Shown here: in pieces, positions 26,316-34,731 of the stretch
Layout of the letters: each line of letters opens with the position of its first letter
Position numbering within the stretch: position 1 is the first letter of the stretch
Assembly (NCBI GenBank): GCA_937937585.1
Contig: CALDCB010000011.1
Coordinates: 186,001 to 250,000, forward strand
Length of the DNA stretch: 64,000 nt
Reading direction: 5' to 3'
DNA from: an uncultured Coriobacteriaceae bacterium
Lineage (GTDB): Bacteria; Actinomycetota; Coriobacteriia; Coriobacteriales; Eggerthellaceae
The notes under the pieces: generated by a model
What the model saw: the letters and a program-made list of their open reading frames with translations, nothing else
What the model was told of the DNA's origin: nothing
Databases searched by the model: none
Program-made: the position numbers and the translations under genes

Positions 26316-27587
26316 TTACACCTGCCACTCGCGCAAGGCGACATGCTTGCGTCGAAGGATCACCGCTAGAACAACGCCAACCACACCGAGCGCGGTTAAA
26401 AGCAGCATCACGGTAACAAGACCATACGCATCGCCCGTCATGCCCAAAACAGGCTCGAATGCGCCACCAACCGCGAACGCGACACCGTACGTCATGCCCG
26501 AAGCCGTGCCAAGGTGACGCGGGACGTAACTCATGCCTTGAGCCACTATCGAGGGATAGAACAGATCGACACCGATGGACAAAACGATTGCGATGACGAA
26601 CGCAAGCAGCAGATTGCTATTGAACGAGAACACCAATGCGCCGACAACGCAAGCAGACAAGCACAGAATGGAAAGCCTGCCGGAACCCAGGTACTCGCCA
26701 ACCCTGCCCGAAAGAAGCGTGGCGACGGCTCCGGTCACGGCAAACAACGAGATCACCAGCGAGCACACACCCTCGCTCTGGCCGAACACGCCCATCAGGA
26801 ACAGCGGGATAAACGACACAAAGCCATAGCTCAAGATCGAACGGATAGACAAAACGCCCATGGTCAGCCAGAACATGCCCCAGTGCTCGCGAACCTCAGA
26901 GTCCTCGGACTGAACCGCAGCAGCCTGCGCAGTACCAAGAGCAACGAAACGCTTATTGAAGAACAACAGAGTTAGAGAGCAGGCAGCCGCCGGCACGATG
27001 AACGCGATCGTGCCACGCATTCCGAACAGCGAAAGGAATAAGGCAACCAGCAGCGGCCCGAGGAAGAAACCGACGTTGCCACCAACGGCAAAGATGCTCA
27101 TGCCGTTTCCCTTCCTAGAACCAGCCGCAAGGTTAGCGATGCGTCCACCTTCAGGATGGAATACCGCGGCTCCCGTGCCGGTGATAATGGAGAATAGCAA
27201 AACACTGGCGTAAGAATCCGCGTAGCCGATATTAGCGATACCGAAACCGGCCATGAACACGCCAAGCGCCATGAACCACGGACAGGCCTTTCTGTCACCA
27301 ATCCACCCAAACAGAGGCTGGATGACGGCCGAAGAAATATTAGCCACGAAAAGCATGATCGCAACATCGGTGTAGGAATAGCCGCTTCCTGCAACAAGGA
27401 ACGGAAGAAGGGCCGTGAGCGCACCTTGGTTCACATCGGAGCACAAATGGCCGATCATGGTCAGGTAGTTGGCAAGCTTGTCGCCGTCCTTCTTTTGCAT
27501 AGAAGAATCGTCGCGTTTCAAGGCATTGCCATTGGCGTTCGAGCGCAGCTCCACGTTAACGCTCTCGGCGCTTTCGGATTTAGTCAT
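26316..27587 (-). CDS. MFS transporter, fosmidomycin resistance (Fsr)-like
   Basis: About 423 residues from the ATG at 27587. Twelve hydrophobic segments begin near residue 35 (YLTMIGHLCSDVNQGAL). The TGAAVFHPEGGRIANLAAG segment and the GNVGFFLGPLL segment that follows closely match the Fsr group of the major facilitator superfamily, which pump out fosmidomycin and related molecules. The frame stays open 138 codons further upstream, but those codons are the antisense of the divergent mtnN gene. The ribosome site is weak (GGGACC). The gene is convergent with nothing and follows the EF-G-like gene in the opposite order. The substrate is inferred from family only. Confidence 0.8.
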   Translation of the reverse strand: MTKSESAESVNVELRSNANGNALKRDDSSMQKKDGDKLANYLTMIGHLCSDVNQGALTALLPFLVAGSGYSYTDVAIMLFVANISSAVIQPLFGWIGDRKACPWFMALGVFMAGFGIANIGYADSYASVLLFSIITGTGAAVFHPEGGRIANLAAGSRKGNGMSIFAVGGNVGFFLGPLLVALFLSLFGMRGTIAFIVPAAACSLTLLFFNKRFVALGTAQAAAVQSEDSEVREHWGMFWLTMGVLSIRSILSYGFVSFIPLFLMGVFGQSEGVCSLVISLFAVTGAVATLLSGRVGEYLGSGRLSILCLSACVVGALVFSFNSNLLLAFVIAIVLSIGVDLFYPSIVAQGMSYVPRHLGTASGMTYGVAFAVGGAFEPVLGMTGDAYGLVTVMLLLTALGVVGVVLAVILRRKHVALREWQV

Positions 27588-27696
27588 GGATGTAGGTCCC
27601 GTTCGGTCGATGCAGGTCGTATCATGTATCACTACTGAGCATAAACCATTCAGCTTGCCAGAAAGATGAAACACCCGAATCGAAAGGTCCCGCACC

Positions 27697-28410
27697 ATGG
27701 AATTCACCGAGAACGCACCAATCGGCATCATCGGAGCAATGGATATCGAAGTCGCCCTGCTCAAGCAAATGATGTTGGAATCGGGAGAAGTCGAAACGGT
27801 AGTTGCAGCAGGCATGGAATTCATGAAAGGCACCATCGAGGGATCGAGCGCCATCGTTGTAAAGTGCGGCGTTGGCATGGTCAACGCGGCGATCTGCGCT
27901 GAGATCCTCATCGACCGCTTCAAAGTTGCCGCTATCGTGAACACGGGAGTCGCCGGATCGTTGGACAACGGCATCGAGATCGGCGACATCGTCATTGCCA
28001 CCGACGCGGTAAATCACCTGATGGATGTCGAGAACCTTGGCTACAAGCCCGGTCAAACCCCCGGCATCGACCCCGTCTTCTTCCCTGCTAGCCAAACACT
28101 GCAGAACGCTCTTGCGAAAGCCGCAAAGGAAATCGGCGCCACCGCCCACAGCGGCCGCGTGGCTTCAGGCGACCGATTCGTTCGCGACTCCGCCGAGAAA
28201 GACCGCATCACCACATACTTCGATGCGCATTGTTGCGAGATGGAAGGCGCTGCCATCGCTCAAGCGTGCTACCTTTCCAACGTGCCATTCGCCATTGTGC
28301 GCGCTATCTCGGACAAGGCTGATGGCTCTTCCACGGTTGACTACCGCACCTTCGAGGATGAATCAGCTCATCGCTGCGCTCGCTTGACGGCGAAACTACT
28401 TGAAGCTTAA
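27697..28410 (+). CDS. mtnN: 5'-methylthioadenosine/S-adenosylhomocysteine nucleosidase
   Basis: A 237-residue MTA/SAH nucleosidase, which cleaves the adenine from MTA and S-adenosylhomocysteine to clear inhibitors of methylation and polyamine synthesis. GIIGAMDIEV at the N-terminus, the KCGVGMVNAA block, the CCEMEGAAIAQAC segment and the catalytic Asp in RAISDKADG are all present. The ATG at 27697 has an AAAGG site. It is divergent from the Fsr-like carrier; the intergenic region is 109 bp and should hold both promoters. It ends at a very strong palindromic terminator. Confidence 0.93.
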   Translation: MEFTENAPIGIIGAMDIEVALLKQMMLESGEVETVVAAGMEFMKGTIEGSSAIVVKCGVGMVNAAICAEILIDRFKVAAIVNTGVAGSLDNGIEIGDIVIATDAVNHLMDVENLGYKPGQTPGIDPVFFPASQTLQNALAKAAKEIGATAHSGRVASGDRFVRDSAEKDRITTYFDAHCCEMEGAAIAQACYLSNVPFAIVRAISDKADGSSTVDYRTFEDESAHRCARLTAKLLEA

Positions 28411-28425
28411 ACCAAAAATCACTCC

Positions 28426-28475
28426 GCAAATCAAAAGAACCTCGCGATTGATATCGCGAGGTTCTTTTGATTTGC
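28426..28475. terminator. Strong bidirectional terminator
   Basis: A 22-bp perfect stem with a 6-nt loop; T-rich on the plus side and A-rich on the other, serving mtnN (+) and the MFS gene (-). Confidence 0.92.
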
Positions 28476-28499
28476 AAGCGCGCTTATGAATGCTGAGGC

Positions 28500-29720
28500 C
28501 TACTCCAGAGCCTGACCCTTCTTGTCGGGCACGAAGAACATCGCGATGAACGCGACGGCGTAAATGCAGGCAACGCAGCCAATGGCGAAAGCGAAACCGC
28601 TGCCCGTGGCGATTGCTGCGATGACAACCGGACCAGCGCCGCCGCCAATGAAGCGGCCGGTATTGTACAGAGCGGTCTGAGCGGTCGCGCGAAGCTCGGT
28701 CGGATAAAGCTCGGCAATAAGGGTGCCGTAGCCACCGATCATACCATTAGCGAACATGCCCATGAAGAAGCCGCCGAACAGAAGCGCGGTCGGATCCTTC
28801 AGCTGGCTGTAGATGATGACCATAGCTGCAGCGCCGATCTGGAAGGTCCAGAATGCGGGACGACGACCAGCGCGGTCGGCAAGCCAACCGAACACGGTGA
28901 TGCCGATCATCATGCCGACAACGGTGACGGCAGTCCAAAGACCGGTAGAGGTAAGACTCAGGCCCAGCTCGGAGTTCAGGTACTTCGGAAGCCACGTCAT
29001 GATGCCGAAGTAGCCGGCGTTCTGAACGGTGCACAGAACGATGATGACAATGGAGAACTTGATACGCTCAGGCGAGTTGAACAGGTCGGAGATCTTACCA
29101 TGCTGTTTGCCGGAAGCCTTGTGCTCCTCGAAGATCGGAGGCTCGGGAACGAACGCACGGATGATGATGGCGATAATCGCGGGGATGAAGCCAACCACGA
29201 ACAGGCCCTGCCAACCGAAGTTCAGAAGAACCGGGGCGCTCATGAGCGAAGCGGTAAGAACGCCAACCTGGAAGCCCAAGCCAACACCAGAAGTTGCCTT
29301 TGCGCGGTTCTGGGGGCTAGAGGCCTCGGCTGCGATTGCCATGCCGATGCCGAACTCAGCGCCGATGCCGATACCGGAAAGGAAGCGGCAAAGAGCCAGA
29401 ATCTCGAAAGTCGGCGCGAACGCGCAGCCCAGGGTGAACACGCCGAAGAAGATAACCGAGTACGTGAGCACCTTGATGCGGCCGAACTTGTCCGCGAAAT
29501 GACCGAAGACCAAGCCGCCCAGGAACGCGCCTGCAAGCGTGATGGTGGTCAGCGTGGACGCCGTAGTCTGATCGACCGCGAACGTCGTCATGATGCCCGA
29601 CATCGCGAAGCCGAGGATCATCAGGTCAAGGCCGTCAAGCGCATGACCAACGGCAGCCGAGAAAACGGCCAAACCCGAATAGTGCTTCATGTCGGAAGCT
29701 TTTGCTTTTTCCTTTGCCAT
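28500..29720 (-). CDS. MFS transporter, sugar/aromatic acid symporter type
   Basis: About 406 residues from the ATG at 29720 (GGGAAAG upstream). Twelve hydrophobic segments; the loop 2-3 motif GHFADKFGRIKV is the MFS signature (usual GxxxDRxGR), and RFLSGIGIGAEFGIGMAI follows the PET/GxG type helix 4-5 motif of the AAHS / metabolite:H+ symporter group. The class imports aromatic acids or small carboxylates. No pathway genes lie next to it. An earlier ATG at 29738 is open but lacks a ribosome site. The substrate is unknown. Confidence 0.82.
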   Translation of the reverse strand: MAKEKAKASDMKHYSGLAVFSAAVGHALDGLDLMILGFAMSGIMTTFAVDQTTASTLTTITLAGAFLGGLVFGHFADKFGRIKVLTYSVIFFGVFTLGCAFAPTFEILALCRFLSGIGIGAEFGIGMAIAAEASSPQNRAKATSGVGLGFQVGVLTASLMSAPVLLNFGWQGLFVVGFIPAIIAIIIRAFVPEPPIFEEHKASGKQHGKISDLFNSPERIKFSIVIIVLCTVQNAGYFGIMTWLPKYLNSELGLSLTSTGLWTAVTVVGMMIGITVFGWLADRAGRRPAFWTFQIGAAAMVIIYSQLKDPTALLFGGFFMGMFANGMIGGYGTLIAELYPTELRATAQTALYNTGRFIGGGAGPVVIAAIATGSGFAFAIGCVACIYAVAFIAMFFVPDKKGQALE

Positions 29721-29909
29721 TCTTTCCCAATCCATTCTCATTAATAGACAAACGATCTCAAGATAACGGAATTCTTCAAGATTGCAAGAGCAAAGTGAAA
29801 AGATTTTCTCGAGAAATAACAACGTGCGCGCTCCCCTTACCGGGAACGCGCACGAAAGCAACAGCATTTTCAAACCCGCACAGGAAGCCGCGCCTAGACT
29901 GCATGCGCG

Positions 29910-31328
29910 TTAAGCACCCAAATCCTCGATGCCGTTGACACGAGCGTTGGGATCGGCATACATCTGGCGATCCAGGCCTCCGGTGAAGTTCGACGAAGTG
30001 ATGCCTGCAACCATGGAGTCGCTGACGTTAAGAGCGGTACGGCCCATGTCGATAAGCGGCTCAACCGAAGCCATGAGGCCGACGATCTCGATGGGAAGGC
30101 CCATAGTGCCCAGCACGATAAGGCTGGCGAACGTTGCGCCACCGCCCACGCCGGCAACGCCGAAGGAGCTGATGACGATAACGGCGATAAGGCCGACGAC
30201 CCACGTGGGATCGAAGACGTCGATGCCGATGGTCGGCGCAATGAGAGTGGCCATCATGGCCGGATAAATACCCGCGCAGCCATTCTGTCCGATGGACATG
30301 CCGAAACTTGCGGCGAAGTTGGCTGTCGGGGCGTCAACGCCCAAAGCCTTGGACTGGGTCTCGATGTTCAGAGGCATTGCGCCTGCGCTGGTACGCGAGA
30401 CGAACGCGAAACTGAGCACCGGGAAGACCTTTCTCACGTAGGTCAGCGGGCTCAGACGGTTACCTGCAACGATAAGCAAGTGAACCAAGAACATGGCGGT
30501 GATGGCGACATACGAGAAAATGATGAACTTGCCAAGGTCAAGGATAGCTGCGAAGTCGCTGGTAGCCAAAACGTTGGTGATAAGAGCGAGAACACCGTAC
30601 GGGGTAAGACCGACAACCATGTTGACGATGCACATGATGATGCCGTACAGGCTGTCGATGAGGTCCTTGAAGAAAGAAGCCTGCTTGTCATCGCGGTCGC
30701 GCAGCTTCAAATACGCGACACCGACAATGGCAGCGAAGACAACGACGGCAATGGTCGACGTAGAGCGGCCGCCCGCAAGGTCGGCGAAGATGTTGGTGGG
30801 GATGAACGAAAGAAGGGTCTGCGGGATAGTTTGAGCAGCCGCTTTGGCCTGACGCGTTTCAAGAGCATCGAGTTTCGTTGCATCAACCGTTCCCTGCGTG
30901 AAGTCGGCACCTGCCAAACCGGAGAACGCGATGGCTGCCCAACCGAACACGGCGGCGATGGCAACCGTACCCAGAAGCACGGCCAGAACGCTGCCGCCGA
31001 TCTTGCCCAGGTTCTCGGTTGCGTTCGTGCGAGTGAACGCGCCGACGATGGCAACGAAGATCAGGGGCATGACGAGCATCTTCAACAGCGAGATGTAGCC
31101 GCTGCCGACAAGCGAGATCCAATCGAGTGCGACCTTCGCGGCTTCGGTGCCACGACCAAGTGTCATCTGGATGACGACACCGAAAACGACGCCCAAACCA
31201 AGAGCCGTGAACACGCGGAACGTAAAGCTCTTACCCTTGTTCTTCAAAACCTTGAGCACCGCAAGAAGCGCGGCCATAACCGCGAGAACTGCGATGACCG
31301 GCCCGAGAACCGCTACATCTACCGACAT
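29910..31328 (-). CDS. L-cystine:cation symporter, TcyP-like (DAACS family)
   Basis: A 472-residue dicarboxylate/amino acid:cation symporter-type protein. The SRTSAGAMPLNIETQSK region and MSIGQNGCAGIYPAMMA are specific to the TcyP/YhcL cystine-uptake branch rather than glutamate carriers. GGGATFASLIVLG and DMGRTALNVSDS complete the family site. The start has GGAGG close upstream. It is preceded by a leader with two hairpins, the last being terminator-like, which suggests that expression is controlled by premature termination. The gene is single. Cystine is the inferred substrate. Confidence 0.85.
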   Translation of the reverse strand: MSVDVAVLGPVIAVLAVMAALLAVLKVLKNKGKSFTFRVFTALGLGVVFGVVIQMTLGRGTEAAKVALDWISLVGSGYISLLKMLVMPLIFVAIVGAFTRTNATENLGKIGGSVLAVLLGTVAIAAVFGWAAIAFSGLAGADFTQGTVDATKLDALETRQAKAAAQTIPQTLLSFIPTNIFADLAGGRSTSTIAVVVFAAIVGVAYLKLRDRDDKQASFFKDLIDSLYGIIMCIVNMVVGLTPYGVLALITNVLATSDFAAILDLGKFIIFSYVAITAMFLVHLLIVAGNRLSPLTYVRKVFPVLSFAFVSRTSAGAMPLNIETQSKALGVDAPTANFAASFGMSIGQNGCAGIYPAMMATLIAPTIGIDVFDPTWVVGLIAVIVISSFGVAGVGGGATFASLIVLGTMGLPIEIVGLMASVEPLIDMGRTALNVSDSMVAGITSSNFTGGLDRQMYADPNARVNGIEDLGA

Positions 31329-31356
31329 GAGTACCTCCTACTTGCATGAAGAGCGC

Positions 31357-31472
31357 AAAAAAGGCGCATACGCCAAAGCGGATGCGCCTTAGTTCGCCTA
31401 TCGAGCGAACCAGCGTTCTTCATCTTTGCGATTTACTCGGTGTAGTATGACCATTCCCGCGTACGTTGTCTA
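31357..31472 (-). promoter_or_regulatory. Promoter and attenuator-like leader of the TcyP-like gene
   Basis: A -35 TAGACA (31467-31472) and -10 CATACT (31444-31449) are 17 bp apart on the minus strand. The ~90-nt leader then holds hairpin 1 (GTTCGC/GCGAAC, 31392-31410) and hairpin 2 (AAGGCGCAT/ATGCGCCTT, 31361-31390) followed at once by T6. The second is a textbook terminator placed 28 bp before the start codon, so it looks like an attenuator. I cannot match the leader to a known riboswitch or T-box. Confidence 0.6.
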
Positions 31473-31524
31473 CCGTTTCGGTGGGATTTAATCGATCTTC
31501 GACGCAAACGGTGCCGCAAGCAAC

Positions 31525-31556
31525 AAAAAGCCGCGAGTCGAATAGGCTCGCGGCTT
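31525..31556 (-). terminator. degV terminator (upstream copy)
   Basis: A 10-bp stem (AAGCCGCGAG and complement) followed on the minus strand by T5, about 25 bp after the DegV stop. Confidence 0.85.
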
Positions 31557-31582
31557 GCAAAAACGCCATTGATACCTGGCCC

Positions 31583-32581
31583 TTATCGCTCGAGATCGTG
31601 CAGGATGCGCGACTTGAGCTTGGTCAAATCGGGCAAATCGGGAAGGCGCGATTCGATGCGCTCGCTCAAAGCTGCCGCAAGACGCAGCGCAATGGACTCG
31701 TCAACGCCATGGGTGATCTTGCCTGGAATGGGCTTTTCGCACTCATAGGCAATGCCAACGGCAGGACCAACGTGAAGGCCAATGACGGGGCTTACCGGAA
31801 CCACGCCGACGGTGCGACCGACCATGGGGGAAATGACTTCCTTTGCCCATTTAATCGCAGGCTCCTTGTTGCCAATGTAATGAACGACGACGTCTCGTAA
31901 ACCATAAGCATCGATATCGGCTTTGAACGACGCGGTCATCTTGTCAAGCGCCTTCTTACGAGAGCGCACCTTGGCGAACGTGGTAGCTTCGCCATCGCGC
32001 ACGGTAAGAATAGGAGCAAGCTGAATCATGTTGCCCAGCAGCGCAGCCGCGCCGCCGATGCGACCACCTTTATGAAGGAAGGTGAGCGTTTCCGGGGTGA
32101 ACAGGAAACGTGTGCGCGGAATGGCACGCAAAGCGGCCTTCTCGCAGCTGTCCAGGTCTTCTCCAACGTCGCGCGCAGCAACCGCCTCCATGATGGGCCA
32201 TGCTTCATCGAAGCTGTTGCTCATACCATCAACCAGGCGATACTCGAAATCGGGGTAACGGGATGCGACGATGCGAGCTGCCCTGACAGCGGCGTCATAC
32301 GTTCCCGACATGCGCGAGGAAAGGAAAATGCCCAACGCGGAATCGCCGGCTTTGGCAGCCTCCTCGAAAGCTTCTTCCATCTCAAGCTGAGAGGGCTGGC
32401 TTGAGATCGGGATGTTGTTGACCATATCGTAGATGTCGCGATAGAACTCGTCATGATCCATATCGGCATCGCGATACTCAACGCCATCGCGATTGACATA
32501 CAGCGACACGACCTTGATGTTGAGTTCCTCGGCAAGCGCCTTGGGGATAGACGCCACCGAATCGGTGATGATGCGTATCAC
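31583..32581 (-). CDS. DegV-family fatty acid-binding protein
   Basis: A 332-residue DegV protein. The start is a GTG (32579-32581) preceded by GGAGG. IRIITDSVASIP at the N-terminus and the SSRMSGTYDAAVRAARI loop (about residues 95-111) are the fatty-acid-binding signature. DegV/FakB proteins hand exogenous fatty acids to the kinase FakA. No fakA is visible, and a second DegV lies at 58683. Its central region (FLFTPETLTFLHKGGRIGGAAALLG) follows the family pattern. Fatty acid binding is known for the family; the ligand here is inferred. Confidence 0.88.
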   Translation of the reverse strand: MIRIITDSVASIPKALAEELNIKVVSLYVNRDGVEYRDADMDHDEFYRDIYDMVNNIPISSQPSQLEMEEAFEEAAKAGDSALGIFLSSRMSGTYDAAVRAARIVASRYPDFEYRLVDGMSNSFDEAWPIMEAVAARDVGEDLDSCEKAALRAIPRTRFLFTPETLTFLHKGGRIGGAAALLGNMIQLAPILTVRDGEATTFAKVRSRKKALDKMTASFKADIDAYGLRDVVVHYIGNKEPAIKWAKEVISPMVGRTVGVVPVSPVIGLHVGPAVGIAYECEKPIPGKITHGVDESIALRLAAALSERIESRLPDLPDLTKLKSRILHDLER

Positions 32582-32618
32582 GTTGACCTCCGTTACGCAG
32601 CTTCATAAACCAATAGAT

Positions 32619-32966
32619 TTAGTCTAACGCATCCTGTTGCTGACGTGCGCTTCTCTTTTCACGCTTAGTTAAATACAGGTGATGGATGGCCGCTATGGGA
32701 TGGTGCAGCAACATGTGCGGGCCCGAGTAACGCATGACCACGCGAATGCGCTCGCGCATGTCGGGTCGATAGCAGTGAGTAGGGCAGTTGGAACAGAACG
32801 TCTTCTGCGCTCCATAGCGGCACTTCTCGATTCGCATATGAGCGAACTCGTTAAGTTCGGAGCACTCCTGGCACAGCGAACCCTTCGGCGTTCTATGCTT
32901 ATCGTGACAATAAATGCCGATCATCTGTGAGACGACCTTGCGTTCGTACGATTTACGATCCTTCAC
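32619..32966 (-). CDS. YgbA-like nitrous oxide-stimulated promoter family protein
   Basis: About 115 residues. The core YERKVVSQMIGIYC, the CSNCPTHCYRPDMRE block and VMRYSGPHMLLHHPIAAIHHL match the YgbA_NO family, small Cys-rich proteins induced by nitric oxide or nitrosative stress in enterobacteria and likely to bind metal. I prefer the GTG at 32966; the frame is open back to 33032, but that stretch runs through a 20-bp GC palindrome, so it is unlikely to be coding. The start is not certain. The gene is single, between a membrane protein gene and degV. Confidence 0.75.
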   Translation of the reverse strand: MKDRKSYERKVVSQMIGIYCHDKHRTPKGSLCQECSELNEFAHMRIEKCRYGAQKTFCSNCPTHCYRPDMRERIRVVMRYSGPHMLLHHPIAAIHHLYLTKREKRSARQQQDALD

Positions 32967-32998
32967 CCTTGAAACCAACTCCCCGCGATCAATCAACA

Positions 32999-33018
32999 GT
33001 GGCCCGCATGCGGGCCAC
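32999..33018. other. Perfect 20-bp GC palindrome
   Basis: Arms GTGGCCCGCA and complement without a spacer, 15 bp after the stop of the minus-strand gene at 33035. It may be a terminator without T run, or a protein site in front of the YgbA-like gene. Confidence 0.5.
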
Positions 33019-33034
33019 GAAAGAACGAACAAGA

Positions 33035-34039
33035 TTAGAACACGCCCCCGCCAAGATGACCGCGCTTCTTACGCGATTCAGTTTGAACGTCGACGACCTC
33101 GTCTGATGAAGAGGTGAGCTCCAACGCGAAGCCCGGCTTGTTCGGTGTGGGCGGCTTCGGTTTATTGACCATCGCGATCTGGTTGTAATAGCTGAAAGTA
33201 AGCGTGCCCGCAACGAAGGACGGCAAAACCAGGTACATGATGATCTTCGCCGGCAAGCCAACGATGTGCCACGACGTGGCATCCGAATAGGTAACCAGAA
33301 CGAATGTGAGAACGAAAAGGGCAACCAAGGAAGTGATAACGCTTGAAAGCGCCACGGGGAGCTCAGCGGCAACCTTGCCGCTTTCGCCGTTCATCGTGAA
33401 CTGATAATTCTTACCCTTCCAATCGGTATCGAGCATCCAAACGGGAACGTACACTTTCCTGGCCGAAGTGACCTTCGAGGTGATGGACGTTTCCTTCTCG
33501 GACGACTCGTTAAAGCCCTTCACCGTACCGGCAACATGAGCTGCCGCAAGTTCGGTCATCTTCTCTTCCGCTTCTGCGCGAGCAACCTCAAGCGCCCTAT
33601 CGGCGGGAAGCGCCTTATCGTTGCTGGGCGCCTCGGAAACGGCCGACTCCAAATCGAAGGGCATCATGCGCACGAAATTGACCTCGGGCACCGTACTGGT
33701 AGCCGGAATCAGAACGCCGTCGATGGTGACGGTTCCTTCACGCTTGACGTCGAAGATTTCAGTTTCTGTGATTTCCTGCTCGCCTTCGCCTGCCTGCTCG
33801 GTATACTTACGCACCTTGCGGCCTTCGTACCGCGTCGAGAAAGAAGCCTCTCCCTCGAACAGCCAAAGGGGAAGATATACCTTGGTCATCTGCTCATAAT
33901 GCTGCTTGTTGCGGAAAATACGAGGCGCGAAGATCTTCCCGTGCTTGAAGTCTTTATACGCCAGAATAGCGTCTTCCTTGCCAAGCTCAAACGGAAGGTA
34001 CACGTCGTCTAATTCAACAAGACCGTTAACGTCGGCCAT
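33035..34039 (-). CDS. Membrane-anchored protein related to zinc-ribbon/PriA-annotated family
   Basis: A 334-residue protein with a long soluble N-terminal region (1-210), two hydrophobic segments (about 215-280) and a basic C-terminus. The blocks DVYLPFELGKEDAILAYKDF, VYLPLWLFEGEASFSTRYEG and YVPVWMLDTDWKG resemble proteins often annotated as zinc-ribbon or PriA-like domain, but the Cys ribbon at the N-terminus is missing. The start has GGAGGA four bases away. The paired YLP/YVP-W motifs suggest two related beta-rich repeats. Role unknown; confidence in the family is moderate. Confidence 0.6.
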   Translation of the reverse strand: MADVNGLVELDDVYLPFELGKEDAILAYKDFKHGKIFAPRIFRNKQHYEQMTKVYLPLWLFEGEASFSTRYEGRKVRKYTEQAGEGEQEITETEIFDVKREGTVTIDGVLIPATSTVPEVNFVRMMPFDLESAVSEAPSNDKALPADRALEVARAEAEEKMTELAAAHVAGTVKGFNESSEKETSITSKVTSARKVYVPVWMLDTDWKGKNYQFTMNGESGKVAAELPVALSSVITSLVALFVLTFVLVTYSDATSWHIVGLPAKIIMYLVLPSFVAGTLTFSYYNQIAMVNKPKPPTPNKPGFALELTSSSDEVVDVQTESRKKRGHLGGGVF

Positions 34040-34166
34040 AAGTCCTCCAATCGCTCCGCGTAAGAACGCGGGATGATTTCATAAGACGCTATGGTAGCGC
34101 AAAACGATCCGCCGCCCGCTCTCGTTTGGCAAACCGTCAACTTGGCTAATACCCCACGACCGCCCG

Positions 34167-34544
34167 TTATGCGATTTGAGCAATGACCTCGACTTCGACA
34201 AGAGCGCCTTTAGGGAGCTTGTCAACGGCAACGCAGGAACGAGCGGGTTTCGAGTCCGTGAAAGACTTTGCGTATTCGGCATTGAACGCGGCGAAGTCGT
34301 CGATGTCGTCGAGGAAACAGGTGGTTTTCACCACGTGATCGAAATCGGTTCCGGCAGCCTTCAAAAGAGCAGCAATGTTCTTCATGACCTGCGCGGTTTG
34401 CGAAACGATGTCGCTTCCCACCAACTCGCCCGTTGCCGGGTCGAGCGCGATCTGGCCCGAAGCGAACAGCACGTTCCCCACGATATTGCCCTGAACGTAA
34501 GGACCGATTGCGGCAGGAGCTTCGGTTGTGGCGATGGTATCCAT
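34167..34544 (-). CDS. ridA: RidA-family 2-iminobutanoate/imine deaminase
   Basis: A 125-residue RidA. GPYVQGNIVGNVLFASGQIALDP and PARSCVAVDKLPKGALVEVEVIA are the family core, including the Arg that binds the substrate carboxylate. RidA hydrolyses reactive imines made by PLP enzymes such as threonine ammonia-lyase, and the tdcB/ilvA-type gene lies next door (divergent, 187 bp away), a sensible functional pair. The ATG at 34544 follows AGGAAGG; a longer frame to 34607 is not needed. Confidence 0.92.
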   Translation of the reverse strand: MDTIATTEAPAAIGPYVQGNIVGNVLFASGQIALDPATGELVGSDIVSQTAQVMKNIAALLKAAGTDFDHVVKTTCFLDDIDDFAAFNAEYAKSFTDSKPARSCVAVDKLPKGALVEVEVIAQIA

Positions 34545-34731
34545 GATGAGCCTTCCTCTAAGACGTCGCCGACATGCGACGATTACATGACGATTAATTG
34601 TTTCCAATGGTTAACGTTTGACTGGGTATACTATGCCACTGCAAGCTGCTGAATAGGGCGCACGATCGCTTCCTTTCAAGGAAATCGTCAGAAAGGCGCG
34701 CCCTCGCAATAACAAAGTAAGGGGATTGAGC

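Noticed and set aside
27588..28001. N-terminal extension of the Fsr-like carrier
   Set aside because: The extra 138 codons are antisense to mtnN and the added residues are low-complexity; the ATG at 27587 begins the normal carrier.
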